Below are positions 35,001-45,277 of a stretch of 64,000 nt of DNA, one piece after another. Position 1 is the first letter of the stretch, and the number at the start of each line of letters is the position of its first letter. Where the stretch lies: contig JAVTVY010016035.1 of the NCBI GenBank assembly GCA_036873755.1, positions 1 through 64,000 of the forward strand. The letters are read 5' to 3'. The notes beneath the pieces were generated by a model. The model saw nothing but the letters and a program-made list of their open reading frames with translations. It had not been told where the DNA came from and did not search any database. This DNA comes from Hanleya hanleyi (Eukaryota; Mollusca; Polyplacophora; Lepidopleurida; Hanleyidae). Made by a program: the position numbers and the translations under genes.

Positions 35001-38000
35001 TTTCAGTTTCCGTGACTTATTTGGTTCCCTGTAAACCCATTACTTGTATGAGTGGATTGACAGATGTTTAACACAATAATATCATTATTTAACTATATGT
35101 TTCTGTATAAAGGTGCTGGTGAGATCCGGTCAGCCTGTGCTCCCACTAGATACTTATCACCAATCGAACTGGAACTGGATTGCAGCGACACATTTGGAAG
35201 GACGGGAGTGATCATCGTGAGGCGAATATACTTCGGAGGGGGAGGGAAATGCAACGTTCATTTTAAAAACTGGAATTGCTTGACAGATGCAACGGATATG
35301 GACTCCTCTTTTACCCGGGAGATATACCGTGGGAATGGTCGGGCAGTACACTTCCCGATAATCTATCCAATGTTGCTCACAGACTGTAATCCGGTCCGAT
35401 TCAGTAAGTCCGTCTACGTGGAGTATACGTGTCATACTGGTAAGTCTAGCTACCATTCATTTGATAAACTGCCATGCTGTAAGGTCCGTTGAAAAACTGT
35501 CAAGTTATCTGATGTCCATTTAAATGCCTCAATAATCACTTCCTTTATGTTGCATGGTATTTAGTCATTGAGTTCAATAAATTACCATGCATGCTAGAAG
35601 ATCCATTCGATAAACTACCATGCTAGAAGATCCATTCGATAAACTACCATGCTAGAAGAGCCATTCAATAAACTACGAAGTTATAAGACCCATTCCACCG
35701 TAGGCCTGGGCGATTTGGGGTGAACCGCAGCCGCGGTTTGGGGGGGGTGGGGTTGTGCCCCACCTCCCTACATATTTTCGCTATCGCAAAGGCTAGAGGG
35801 CTGAAACTTATCATACTATATATTTGGGTCAAGCTCTACAAGAAAATCTAAGATGGCCGCCATGATGACGTCATCGTAACGTCATTTCCAAAAAGGGAAT
35901 TCTTTGGACGATTTTTCGGTCAGAATTTTCGAGTTTTTCATGAAAATGCCCCCTCCCCCCCCCCCCGAGGTCAGATAGGGTTAATAGACTACAATTGTGA
36001 TAAGCTCACGTGTTACACGGTCCATTTGATAATGCATGGTTGATGCAATCTTGGGAATAACCCACTCAACAATAGGCTTCAAACATCATCTTTTTTTTCA
36101 AATTGCGAACAGCCGGTTCGAATTTCAGGTATAGACCGCTGTTCATTGGTTATCGTGACAGTTTGAAGCGAGGTTTCCGCCATCGCAACGTCTGATAATT
36201 TGTATACATTACGTCTAAGATCGTATAGTATCATTGCCCTACAGTTGTCTTTTCTCTTGCAGGAAACTAACTTACTTTATGTATACTCTGATATTCTTTT
36301 AATTTGGTGCTAATGCTAATGTATGAATTAGGTCTTTGGATTATGGACGTGGAAATTCTTTGATGGACGACGGCTGAGTATTGAATGACGGACTAGTCGC
36401 TTGGATTTATATATTACAATTCCCATGTTCTTCCTCTTCAGGTAAGGAACGTTACAACATGTGCGACCCATTATCTATCCAGTCTAGCGGAGTAGTGAGT
36501 TTCATGACCCCGAAGTATCCCGATGTCGACAACTCACCATTATCGGTTGCAGCGGCATCTATGACCAATGGTATCTCTTTGCCCGCCTGCATGTGTAGCG
36601 TTTCTGTGCCGAGGGGCTCTAAAATCCGGGTTAGTGTTTTGGACACGGACATTGATTGCACGTCACAGACGTTCGTGAACGGGAGCCTGACCGGCTATGT
36701 GGATATCTGGGAAATGATGGATTATCGACAACACATTTGTGGATGGATACCACCGTACAATGAAACCGTGGGAAGGACATCTTGGTCATTCATCTACCAA
36801 CGCCACTTGTATTACGTTGATTCCAGGAGGGGGTTATGGTTCCAGGTTGAAGGTAAGCAGATGGGACTATCAATAATGCCTGCGGTTGATAGTCACAGGT
36901 CGCGTTCGCTGATCTTCGCGTAGTATAACCCATACCGTATAAATGTTCATCTTCACGCACCTTAATTATTTTCTGGAAGCCGACTACTCCTCCACGCTTG
37001 TCGCTTTTATTAAAGTTCTCAGCGATGATGAGTAGCTGTACACGAGCCGTTTTCACAGCGACCACCACCTCCCCCATATTACGGTAGCCGCCATGTTGTG
37101 TATTTCTGTCCAATTACGCATGCGCAGTGACCAAAAATACAAAAATGGCGTCTACCGGAAGATGGGGGAGGTGGTGGTCGCTGTGAAAACGGCTCGTGTA
37201 CACAAAATAACCGGTAAGGAACATCAGGCTGAACATTCATACGGTACGGGTTGCATTATACGAATATCAACGAACGGCATGTGTGACTATCAACCGCACT
37301 ATCAAAGGCATTATTGATAGCGAGAGTTGTGGTTAGCAGATGGGGTGGGGAGACAATATGAATAACATATTACTGATTTATTTGAATTTTATCTCGCCTT
37401 ACGAAGTAAAGGGGAGATATTGTGAGGGGGAAAAGAGGATGTCGTCGTCGGTGTCGGTTGTCGGTTGTCGGTGTCGGTGTCCCCTGCCTGGAAATGATAA
37501 GGTTTTTGGTTTAGCAAATTAAAAAAAAAATCTAGAAAAATTAGAAAAAATAAAAAAAAAAATATGGGGGTGGGTATGCCACCTGGGGGTACTACCCCTG
37601 GGGTGCTCCAATGTTAAAATCCCTATGATAGAGTTTTGCGTTGAGCTGAAGTGCACATGGACATCTTTACTTAGAAAGTTTGTTGCAGTTGTCAGCTGTC
37701 ATTGGATGATTATGAAACGTGGTACACATGTTTCTTATGATTAGAGGATGTACCTGTGCTATTTTTGAGAAGAAATATTAATTTTTCTCCAAATTATGGC
37801 AAATGATAGAATTTTCTGTTTAGGTAAATTGTACATGTAGGCCTCCCCTCACGGAAATGGGGCGCGTGCCCTATTTAGGGCGCGCGCCCCATATGCGCCC
37901 CAATTGCGCCCTACTTGCGCCTTGTCTATCTACTGCGCCCTAATTGCGCCCTATTTCTTCATCCCATCCACCCTGCTGCTCCCTAATTGCGCCCTTCAGG

Positions 38001-41000
38001 AATGCGCCCTAGAAGCTAGAGATGGGGCGCGCGCCCTAACTGCGCCTTATTTAGTTTGAAATTTTCGTTGATATTCAGACTGCGCCCTACTTGCGCCCTG
38101 TGGATATAGATGTTTTCTCCAAACTTCAGATTGTGCCCTATCTGCGCCCTGTGGACTTAACTACTTTCTCGAGAACTCAGACTGCGCCCTAAATGCGCCC
38201 TCTGGATATAACCATTTTATCTAAAATTCAGAATGAACCCTACATGTATACTTGTGCCTTCTGGACTTTTTTTCACCAACATTCATTTAGCTAGTAATCA
38301 CATATGCATGTGATGCATATGCATGTGCATGCATGTCTTAATAAAAAAAGTTTTTCCCAAAAATTCAGACTGCCTGCTTTATTCACTATTCTGGGCTATA
38401 AATTCATTAATGTGAAATTTGGACTTTCATACTTAATTTTAATAACATTATTTCAATAAAAATAAAAAATTTACTTGAAAAAGAAATTGCTTCTAATCTG
38501 TACCCCCACTGCGCCCAACCAGTACATGTACATCATTCATGCTATTATTCTCAGAGTGCGCCCTAATTGCGCCCCAACTGCGCCATATCTGCGCCCTAAT
38601 AACTGCACAATAGCATGTTATCTGATTAGTCAAAACTGTCACATGACCTTTATCTTATTGGCTGATATTAACAAAAGAAAGGCAGACATATTGGTTTTCA
38701 AAGAACCATTTTGAATTTGAAGATTTCATGCCCATTTAACAAGATGTTGGGGAGTAATTATCTCTGTTTTGTGGATAGTGGATAATGTAAAGGGTTTCAG
38801 ATGTGTGTAGAAGTAATTTGAAGAAAAAAATTCAAGAAAAAGTGAGCAAAAGTGTCAGATGACCTAATGTACCAATTCCACAACAGCTGACTATAGTACA
38901 TGCACATATATTTTCTTATAAATGTAATTGTAACCATGAATGCACATTGTAGATGAAGATAATATGTACCTGCAGAGTAAAATTAGATTTATTTAGACTA
39001 GGTAGATGCCAATAATAATCTTTCATCTTAAATCTTCAATTTATGTACATGTATACTGTTCTGTTCCCCAACTGCGCCCTAACTGCGCCCTAATTGCGCC
39101 CTAACTGCGCCCCAAATGCGCCCTAACTGCGCCCTATCAGTACAACATTCCTGCTATTATTCTGAGAGTGCGCCCTAATCGCGCCCCAACTGCGCCCTAA
39201 TTGCGCCCCAACTGCGCCTTATCTGCGCCCTGAGACTGCGCCCCAACTGCGCCCTATTCTCTAATAGGGCGCATATAAGGCGCAATTAACATATTTGGAA
39301 CGCGCCCTAGCCATATTGAGTCTAATGGCATAATTGGGGGCGCAAATAGGGCGCGCGCCCCAATTGCGCCCCAACTGCGCCCTGGCTGTCTCAATTCATG
39401 CGCCCTATTTGCGCCTTAAATGCGCCCTAATTGCGCCCTATTTCCGTGAGGGTCTATATGTATACATGTACATGGTAAGTTTGCTGCAGTTGTCAGCTCC
39501 CATTGGATGATTACGAAACTTGGTACACATGTTTCTTATGATTGGAGGATGTATGTGTGCTATTTTTGAGATGAAATATTAATTTTTCTCCAAATTATGG
39601 CAAATGATGAGTTTTCTGTTTAGGTGAATTGTACATGTAGGCCTCTATATGTATACATATACATGTACATGGTAAGTTTGCTGCAGTTGTCAGCTCTCAT
39701 TGGATGATTGCAATACTTGGTACACATGTTTCTTATGATTAGAGAATGTACCTCTGCTATTTTTGAGATGAAATATTAATTTTTATCTCGCCTTACGAAG
39801 TAAAGGGGAGATATTGTGAGGGGGGAAAGAGGATGTCGTCGGTGTCGGTGTCGGTTGTCGGTGTCCCCTGCCTGGAAATGATAAGGTTTTTGGTTTAGCA
39901 AATTAAAAAAAAATCTAGAAAAATTAGAAAAAATATAAAAAAAATATAAAAAATATGAGGGGTGGGTATGCCACCTGGGTGTACTACCCCTGGGGTGCTC
40001 CAATGTTAAAATCCCTATGATAGAGTTTTGCGTTTAGCTGAAGTGCACATGTACATCTGTACATGGTGAGTTTGCTGCAGTTGTCAGCTCTCATTGGATG
40101 ATTACAAAACTTGGTACACATGTTTCTTATGATTAGAGAATGTACCTGTGCTATTTTTGAGATGAAATATTAATATTTCTCCAAATTATGGCAAATGATA
40201 GAGTTTTGCGTTTAGCTGAAGTGCACATGTACATCTGTACACCACAGTTTGCTGCAGTTGTCAGCTGTCATTGAATGATTATGAAACTTGGTACACATGT
40301 TTCTTATGATTAGAAGATGTACCTGTGCTATTATGACAAAAGAGATGATTACAATTTCGACATCGTAAACTATCCCTTTCTGGATAGTAATATTCCAGTT
40401 GGACCTGCATATGGCGTATACATATCTCGCTTAGTAGCATTTGCTAGATCCTGTGTTAAATGTGATGATTTTAATCAACGTCACAAAACATTGTTGCAGA
40501 AACTTATAAAACAGGGCTATTCCACCAAGCGCCTCCACTCAAAGTTTCTCAAATTTGGCGATACATATCGCATGCTGATAGCAAAATACGAACGTAGCGT
40601 GCAAGATCTATGGCGCTACGTTTCGTAACTTGTGTCTAATTCCGCTTAACCCGGGGCTAGGGGCCGTATGAACCCATGTACTTCAAGATCCTCATGGTAC
40701 TCATATGAACAGGCACAATCAAAGCGTGGCTGAGGTACATCATTTTTAGATGACGACTCTATAACGAATATTATGGATTAAGAATACTGATCAGCGATAC
40801 GGATTTGATATTTTTGGAACATCATGATGTCTTGCCGGCATCATTGAAAACTGTTGACCGCTTCTCTCTTGCAGGAAACAAGCCTATGTTTATGTATACT
40901 TTTGTCTTTTGAATTTGGTGCTAATACTGTTATATGGAAATGGAATAGGTCTTTGGATTATGGACGCGGATATTCTCTAATGGACGACGGCTGGATTATG

Positions 41001-44000
41001 AATGACGGACTAGACGCTTGTAATTTAGGAGATGAAATATTAATTTTTGTTCAAATTTTGAGGGTTTTGTGTAAGTAATCTGCCAATAATAATGTACATG
41101 TATATACATGTACACCTGTACATGGGAAGTTTTCTGAAGCTGTCAGCTTTCATTGGATGAGTTTGACACTTGCTACCCAAGTTCAATGTGATTCGACGAT
41201 GTGCATGTGCTATTTAAGAAATATGACATTAAATATGAATTTTTGTCCTAATTATTGCAGTTTAGACTTTGTACCTTTCCATTGATACGGTTTTTTTTGG
41301 GCAAAAATTTACATGTAGAACTGTACATGGAAAGTTTGTTGAACCTTTCGTGGGATGATTATAAAACTTGGTGGACATGTTTTATGTTTTCCTAGGTCAC
41401 AGCTGTCCCGTAGTAATCCCACACGGGACTGACCTATCCAGCTGTATTCCCAAATGGCATTGGCCTATCCAGCAGTAATGCCACACGGGACTGACCTATC
41501 CAGCAGTAATCCCATACGGAACTCAACTATCCAGCAGTAATCCCAGACCGAACTGGTCTATCCAGCAGTAATCCCATTTGGGACTGGCCTATCCAGCAGT
41601 AATCTCATGCCGGACTGACCTATCCAGCAGTAATCCCAAATGGCACTGGCCTATCCAGCAGTAATGCCACAAAGGACTGACCTATCCAGCAGTAATCCCA
41701 GACCGGACTGGCCTATGCAGCAGTAACCCCACATGGGACTGGCCTATCCAGCAGTAATTCCACACGGGACTGGCCTATGCAGCAGTAATCTCACACGGGA
41801 CTGACCTATCCAGAAGTAATATGACACTGGACTGCAATATGCAGCAGTAATCCCACATGGCACTGACCTATCCAGCCATAATTCTACATGGCACTGACCT
41901 ATCCCGTTGTAATCCCACACAGGTATAGCCTATCCAGCAGTAATCCCACATGGGACTGGCCTCCCCAGCGGTAACCCCACACAGGATTGCCGTATGCAGC
42001 AGTAATCCCACACTGGACTGCCTATGCAGCAGTAATCCCACACGGGACTGTCCTATCCAGCATTAATCCCACACGAGACTCATCTATCCAGCAGTAATCC
42101 CAGACAGGACTGGCCTATCCAGCAGTAATCCCACTTGGGACTGGACTATCCAGCAGTAATCCCACAGGGGACTGGTCTATCCATCAGTAATAACACACAA
42201 GACTGGTCCACCCAGCAGTAACCCTACACAGGACTGGCCTATCCAGCAGTAATCTCACATGGGACTGACCTATCCAGCAGTAATCTCACACTGGACTGCC
42301 CTATGCACCAGTAATCCGACGGCACTGACCTATCCATCCTACATGGGATTAACTTATATGCCAGTAATCCCACATGGGACTGATGTTATTGTCTGCACCA
42401 GATAATCTATTCCAGACATTATTGTCTGTACCACATCGCCTATTCCAGACCTTATTGTTTGCTTTCAATACTGCTGCACCTTCGGCGGATTCTCAGAACG
42501 CTTGTTGAATTCGAGATACCATGAACATACAGCAATTTGAAGGGAGAAGGAATGCATTAGTAGAATACGTATAATGATATCCCACGTTTGGCTACAATAT
42601 GTGCGAGGCCAGAGTTTCTTCTGTTAGACAGGCAATCAATGTTTAGATAATTAGATAATAAATGTGCCCATGTGCGTGATTATTTATTGCGACACATATT
42701 TATCAGTTATAATTATTAGTTAAACCTCTGAACCCAGGGAATTGAACACAATAATTCGGAATCTTCGATTCTTTTGCAGGTTTCGTTACGAGAGCAATCG
42801 CATGTAAATGGCAGTACCATCAGATAAGATTTTCTCCAAGCTCAACATTGGAATCTAGTATTTCATCGATACGTTTATAGCATATTTAGTGCTGCGTTTT
42901 AATATCTAGAAACTGAATTTCAGGAATCGTGGATGGAACATACCCAAATAACGTGAAAATGAAAGTTGAATGTCGGACAATACCGTCCCCAGATGGATAC
43001 ACAGGTTCTGGAGTTGGGCCACCCTCCGTGTCCACTTTCGGTCCATATATTGACACCACTCACTCGCCACTGATGACGCTAAAACCTACAACCCGAGCCC
43101 CTCCTCCAGATAAAGGTCGTTCACAGGACAATCCATCCAACATAGGTAAGTTTTCTAAATCGTATATATTATAGGAAATTTCAGAGATATGAAAGTTTCT
43201 TTGGCAAGGGGAACGCAAATAGATGAATTCATGGAGAAATTTCAAAGGAGTACACATTGTGAAGCTATTTCATTTGGGTCGTCTAAGATGTGTGAAAAGT
43301 GTACCCACATTTTGCGTCAAGAAAACTGAGAGCTTCCAGTGTTCACTTTACGGGGAAGTTCCATATCCTTTTCTACACATCTGGGCCTGTATGAATACAC
43401 GCTCCTGTAGTTTGGTTTGCTCACTGGGACACCATCGCTGGTATTACATCTAATAGATTGTGCCCATATATAATTTTTAATGAGATACACTGTATATTCT
43501 GTGGTCAAGTGTGTGTATATTTCAAGGGGAGACAATTGCAACACCTCAGTCTCTAGCTCGCTCTACAAACACAGACCAGTTAGATGATTTTAGTTGTAGC
43601 AGAGATAAACATAATCCCTTGAAGAATGCAAGTACGATTGTACTCAAGAACATGATTTGAGTTACTAATAACGACCAGCCAGAAAGTTGTTCGTGTTTTA
43701 CGAGATCCGAGACTGAAGATCCGAATCTATGTAAATTTCTGTCCATCGACTGGTTGCACGCCACGCGTATTTCCAGAAAACACTGCTCATAAAAGCTACC
43801 AAAACCGCAGGAGTTTTCACTTGTAAAATAACTGTTCAGAATCCAACAATTATTTTGCTCGAGGGCTAACACATTAGTAAACATTGGAGTTGAAATATAT
43901 AATGATGAGAACAATTACTTGTTTTGCTGGGAATGTGCAGTTTTGTTGCCCCTGGGATGTGCAAATTGCCATCTACGGACATTCTCGGAACAACTGCATA

Positions 44001-44885
44001 TTCCCAGCAAAACAGGTCATTATTTTCATACCATCAGATATATTTTTTCCGGCCGAGATATAGGCTTCATGACTCTTATCTCTATTTTCAAGGTGTAATA
44101 GTAGGTGCTGTGGCCGGGGCCGGTGCCGTTCTCATCATCATTGTGTTTATCATCTGTCTCATTTTGAGGAAAAGGTAAGTTATTTCACAGCAGCTATATA
44201 TGTATAGAAAATTACCTCAATGTAGCTAAATTTATGTCCAACCCCATATTGTATTCTTGATTTTATTTATCTGTTTTCTTTTGTCGAGATTCAACAATGA
44301 AGAAAGCATGTAAATATGCTCATATTCACCTTTTCAGTTAAGTACCACCAGAGTGTATGTTCATATTATCATATCAGAAGCAAGAGGTAAGAGATTCCAT
44401 CTAGCGAGTTGTTACATTTTAATAATTTCTGTTACCGTATCTTTCTACTATTTCTCAGGCGAGCAAATAGAAATTCTCACCTGAAATACCAAGACAAGAA
44501 GCTACCTAACCTGGCCCCTAATTTACCTGCCAGGAACGGGAGTGCCACAGTATCCGACAAGCCACCACCCGTACCCAGTGCTTATTACATCCCGGAAGCG
44601 GAGGATGATCATATCTATGCCGTCCCTGAGGATGTGATTGCCGAGTACGCTGCGTACACCAACCCTGCACATTATTACATAGAGCCTGTAGATGAGAAGA
44701 CAGGTGCGAATAAATCACAACTGACCGGCAAGTTGTCTAATGACAGTGCTAGCTCAACTCCAGATTATGTTAACATTCAACAACCCTTGAAGAAGACGAA
44801 CAGCGTTCAATATTCGCACCTGTCTGACCAATATACCAATATGACGGACACACGCACAGATTATGAAAAATTGTCCGGCTCATGA
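28986..44885 (+). CDS. Predicted type I transmembrane receptor with CUB-like ectodomain and ITIM-like tail (nine exons)
   Basis: Proposed exons: 28986-29040, 29972-30034, 30624-30743, 31538-31657, 35113-35439, 36442-36852, 42924-43145, 44093-44174 and 44459-44885, about 608 residues. All introns are GT-AG. All are phase 1 except the last (phase 2), so the ectodomain exons can be added or lost without breaking the frame. Order: signal peptide, three related short exons (two proline-rich), a cysteine-rich domain resembling SUEL-type galactose-binding lectin domains (weak), a CUB-like domain, a Thr/Pro stalk, a Gly/Ala/Ile membrane segment ending in R-K-R, and a tail with seven or more tyrosines. 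I do not recognise a named orthologue. A cell-surface sensor or adhesion receptor signalling through tyrosine phosphorylation is inferred. The model needs RNA support. Confidence 0.7.
29972..30034 (+). CDS. Receptor exon 2: short repeat exon
   Basis: Acceptor TTGTAG, donor A|GTATGT, 63 bases, phase 1-1. It encodes G-K-G-F-P-P-R-P-F-K-V-N-F-T-R-S-T-G and is similar to the end of exons 3 and 3', so it is an older copy of the same unit. N-F-T is a possible N-glycosylation site. Confidence 0.6.
30211..31083 (+). repeat. 873-bp tandem duplication, copy 1
   Basis: This copy contains exon 3, flanking intron and a hairpin (TTGGGGAGCAATTA ... TAATTGCTCCCCAA near 30,812-30,878). I count about four differences from copy 2 over 873 bases, so the duplication is recent. 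Confidence 0.9.
30624..30743 (+). CDS. Receptor exon 3: proline-rich exon
   Basis: Acceptor TTTTTGTAG, donor A|GTATGTAG, 120 bases, phase 1-1. It encodes a Pro/Ser/His-rich linker followed by F-S-V-T-F-N-H-S-S-G-K-L-K, the same motif as in exon 2. N-H-S is a possible glycosylation site. Confidence 0.6.
31125..31997 (+). repeat. 873-bp tandem duplication, copy 2
   Basis: Offset by exactly 914 bases from copy 1, with a 41-base unique spacer between. It contains exon 3'. The copies diverge abruptly after GCATGCTTTTT. Confidence 0.9.
31538..31657 (+). CDS. Receptor exon 3': duplicate of exon 3
   Basis: The exon sequence matches 30,624-30,743 with no difference that I can see and lies exactly 914 bases downstream, inside the second copy of an 873-bp tandem duplication. 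It has the same splice sites and phase, so it can be spliced in without a frame change. Confidence 0.6.
32040..32475. repeat. CGTC microsatellite plus two ~190-bp direct repeats
   Basis: A (CCGT)n tract at about 32,045-32,085 is followed by two units that each read CTTGTCCGCTNAAT, AAGTCGGGCCTGA, TTTGGTGAGAGCTTCCTGAA and TTTTGCACTGTTATCTATGCCC. It is a dispersed intronic repeat, non-coding. Confidence 0.75.
32480..33690. other. Intronic DNA, no gene recognised
   Basis: Part of the long intron between exons 3' and 4. It contains degenerate ~110-bp repeats with AGGTCAAAGGTNAATGCCAC-type motifs at about 33,100-33,540 and an A-rich tract at about 33,395-33,440. Confidence 0.5.
33690..34640. repeat. 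~950-bp foldback palindrome in an intron
   Basis: Inverted arms are centred near 34,165. Outer pair: CACTTCATCGGAGGTCATTT / GACATCCGATGAAGTAGAG, and AGGCCCGCAAAACAAGAGAT with its complement near 34,490. Inner pair: GTCCGTCCATCTAGGAACAG / CCTAGATGGACGGAC and ATGGCGGGCTTCGTTCTCAA with its complement near 34,220. No transposase. Probably a large MITE or an inverted duplication. Confidence 0.75.
34775..34996. mobile_element. MITE with TIR CTCTAAAATAATTAGATTGA
   Basis: About 222 bp. The terminal inverted repeats begin C(C/T)CTCTAAAATAATTAGATTG. Many internal copies of ATTCAATC / GATTGAAT make it nearly palindromic throughout. It lies 116 bases before exon 4. No clear target duplication. Confidence 0.7.
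35113..35439 (+). CDS. Receptor exon 4: cysteine-rich lectin-like domain
   Basis: 109 codons, phase 1-1, donor TG|GTAAGT. Six cysteines are spaced through L-D-C-S-D, G-K-C-N-V, W-N-C-L-T, T-D-C-N-P and Y-T-C. The ending V-Y-V-E-Y-T-C and the C-N-V / D-C-N-P pattern recall SUEL-type galactose-binding lectin domains, but the match is distant and the fold assignment is tentative. Confidence 0.6.
35703..35980. mobile_element. Truncated copy of the TTAA MITE
   Basis: Shares GGGCTGAAACTTA, GGGTCAAGCTCTAC, AAGATGGCCGC and GATGACGTCAT with the MITE at 15,215-15,728, as well as C-runs and the right end CAGATAGGG followed by TTAA. The left end is lost (starts GGCCTGGGCG). It lies in the intron after exon 4. 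Confidence 0.75.
36442..36852 (+). CDS. Receptor exon 5: CUB-like domain
   Basis: 137 codons, phase 1-1, acceptor CTCTTCAG, donor AAG|GTAAGC. Features of CUB-like domains are visible: C-D-P near the start, S-S-G-V-V-S-F-M-T-P-K-Y-P, paired C-M-C, I-R-V-S-V-L-D-T-D-I, a later C-G, and the end G-L-W-F-Q-V-E-G. Such domains mediate extracellular binding. A MITE begins 14 bases after the donor. Confidence 0.7.
36867..37320. mobile_element. Palindromic MITE beside exon 5, copy A
   Basis: About 454 bp with arms inverted around a centre near 37,115. The ends are CTATCAATAATGCC / GGCATTATTGATAG, and the arms contain ACGAGCCGTTTTCACAGCG / CGCTGTGAAAACGGCTCGT. The centre contains ACGCATGCGCAGTGACC. 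Its left end lies 14 bases after the exon 5 splice donor. Confidence 0.8.
37390..37650 (+). repeat. Dispersed repeat CTCGCCTTACGAAGTAAAGG, copy 1
   Basis: Nearly the same sequence recurs at about 39,786-40,044. Both copies have GTCGGTGTCGG-type short repeats, an A-rich stretch, GGTATGCCACCTGGG and AATGTTAAAATCCCTATGAT. Non-coding. Confidence 0.8.
37846..39452. mobile_element. GCGCCC-rich TIR element (1.6 kb)
   Basis: Starts CCCTCACGGAAATGGGGCGC and ends with the near complement CGCCCTATTTCCGTGAGGG, flanked by TC on both sides. A paralogous copy of the host repeat at about 39,636-39,652 shows the uninterrupted site (GTAGGCCTCTATATG). Both ends carry dozens of TGCGCCCTAA-type motifs in the same orientation; the middle (about 38,620-39,060) is ordinary AT-rich DNA. 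No transposase frame. I do not recognise the superfamily. Confidence 0.75.
39460..40320 (+). repeat. ~190-bp tandem repeat with insertions
   Basis: Units start with GTAAGTTTGCTGCAGTTGTCAGCT-like sequence (near 39,475, 39,674, 40,066 and 40,245; earlier at 37,676 and later at 41,128). They continue with CATTGGATGATTA, GGTACACATGTTTCTTATGATTAG and GAGATGAAATATTAATTTTT. Confidence 0.75.
39786..40044 (+). repeat. Dispersed repeat CTCGCCTTACGAAGTAAAGG, copy 2
   Basis: Second copy of 37,390-37,650 in the same orientation, about 2.4 kb downstream. Much of that distance is the GCGCCC element inserted between them. Confidence 0.8.
40317..40628 (+). pseudogene. Retroelement protein C-terminal fragment, copy 1
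   Basis: About 100 codons with Y-D-K-R-D-D-Y-N-F, N-Y-P-F-L-D-S-N-I-P and A-Y-G-V-Y-I-S, ending near W-R-Y-V-S. From memory this resembles the C-terminal tail of reverse-transcriptase-type proteins that are multicopy in cnidarian and mollusc genomes. No catalytic domain is present here, so the class is uncertain. The 3' non-coding part follows to about 41,025. A related minus-strand copy is at 47,173. Confidence 0.5.
40629..41025 (+). repeat. 3' tail of the same retroelement family
   Basis: Shares TTCCGCTTAACCC, CACAATCAAAGCGTGGCTGAG and GTCTTTGGATTATGGACG with the minus-strand copy at about 46,720-47,170. Partial copies are at about 36,250-36,410 and 52,470-52,570. Confidence 0.65.
41399..42390 (+). 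repeat. 31-bp satellite, about 32 copies
   Basis: Tandem units near CTATCCAGCAGTAATCCCAC followed by ACGGGACTGAC, about 31 bases each, with 5-20% divergence between units. It lies in the intron between exons 5 and 6. No long open frame. Confidence 0.9.
42391..42923. other. Intronic DNA, no gene recognised
   Basis: Two or three short repeats of TTATTGTCTGCACCA / TATTCCAGAC at about 42,384-42,455, then AT-rich intron ending in the exon 6 acceptor. Confidence 0.5.
42924..43145 (+). CDS. Receptor exon 6: stalk
   Basis: 74 codons, phase 1-1, acceptor ATTTCAG, donor ATAG|GTAAGT. The first part has one cysteine (V-E-C-R-T). The rest is rich in Ser, Thr and Pro, as expected of an O-glycosylated membrane-proximal stalk. 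Confidence 0.65.
43146..44092. other. Intron between stalk and membrane exons
   Basis: No repeat or gene recognised. A minus-strand open frame of 122 codons at 43,546-43,914 has no domain and no flanking splice signals that I trust. Confidence 0.5.
44093..44174 (+). CDS. Receptor exon 7: transmembrane segment
   Basis: 82 bases entering in phase 1 and leaving in phase 2. It encodes a Gly/Ala/Val/Ile-rich hydrophobic helix of about 24 residues that ends L-R-K-R, a stop-transfer signal. Its small-residue pattern (G-A-V-A-G-A-G-A) suits helix-helix packing. Confidence 0.8.
44459..44885 (+). CDS. Receptor exon 8: cytoplasmic signalling tail and stop
   Basis: 142 codons then TGA. A basic juxtamembrane segment is followed by K-P-P-P-V-P (possible SH3 ligand) and a series of tyrosine motifs: I-Y-A-V-P (YxxP), D-Y-V-N-I (YxN, Grb2 type), V-Q-Y-S-H-L (matches the ITIM pattern), Q-Y-T-N-M (YxN and YxxM, PI3K type) and T-D-Y-E-K-L (ITSM-like). 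Binding partners are inferred from motif rules only. Confidence 0.75.
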
Positions 44886-44898
44886 ACGGAGTGTAAAC

Positions 44899-44920
44899 GG
44901 GGGGGGGGGGGGGGGGGGGG
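44899..44920. repeat. 22-base G homopolymer after the stop codon
   Basis: An uninterrupted run of 22 G, 14 bases after the TGA of the receptor gene. It could form a G-quadruplex in DNA or mRNA, or be a site of sequencing error. Confidence 0.9.
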
Positions 44921-45277
44921 CAAATGATTTCTTATCTGTGATGGCAGCCATTTTGACTCTTGGAAGTCGGTCTAGCTCAAACGTCCAGCACAAAGGTCTA
45001 TGCATAAAAGTCCTCATATATTTTAAAACTGCCATGCATATATTGGATGCTGAATGCGCAGATAAACATTTTTAATAGGAGTTGGATATCATTTTATCAT
45101 TCTTCCGTATCCAAAGTTAGGATTTTCGCAATATTTGAGCCACTGATCAGGGGTGGGTCATCTGTTGGATATACCGGTAAGCAGAATGACTGTGAATGTC
45201 TTGCATTGGAGTTCGTCCAATAACTGGTTGGTCATCAAGGGAGATTCTGAATCCGTTTCTGTGTGTGTATATGCAGG

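Noticed and set aside
43546..43914. 122-codon minus-strand frame in a receptor intron
   Set aside because: No domain, no supporting splice sites or homologous copy. Treated as chance.
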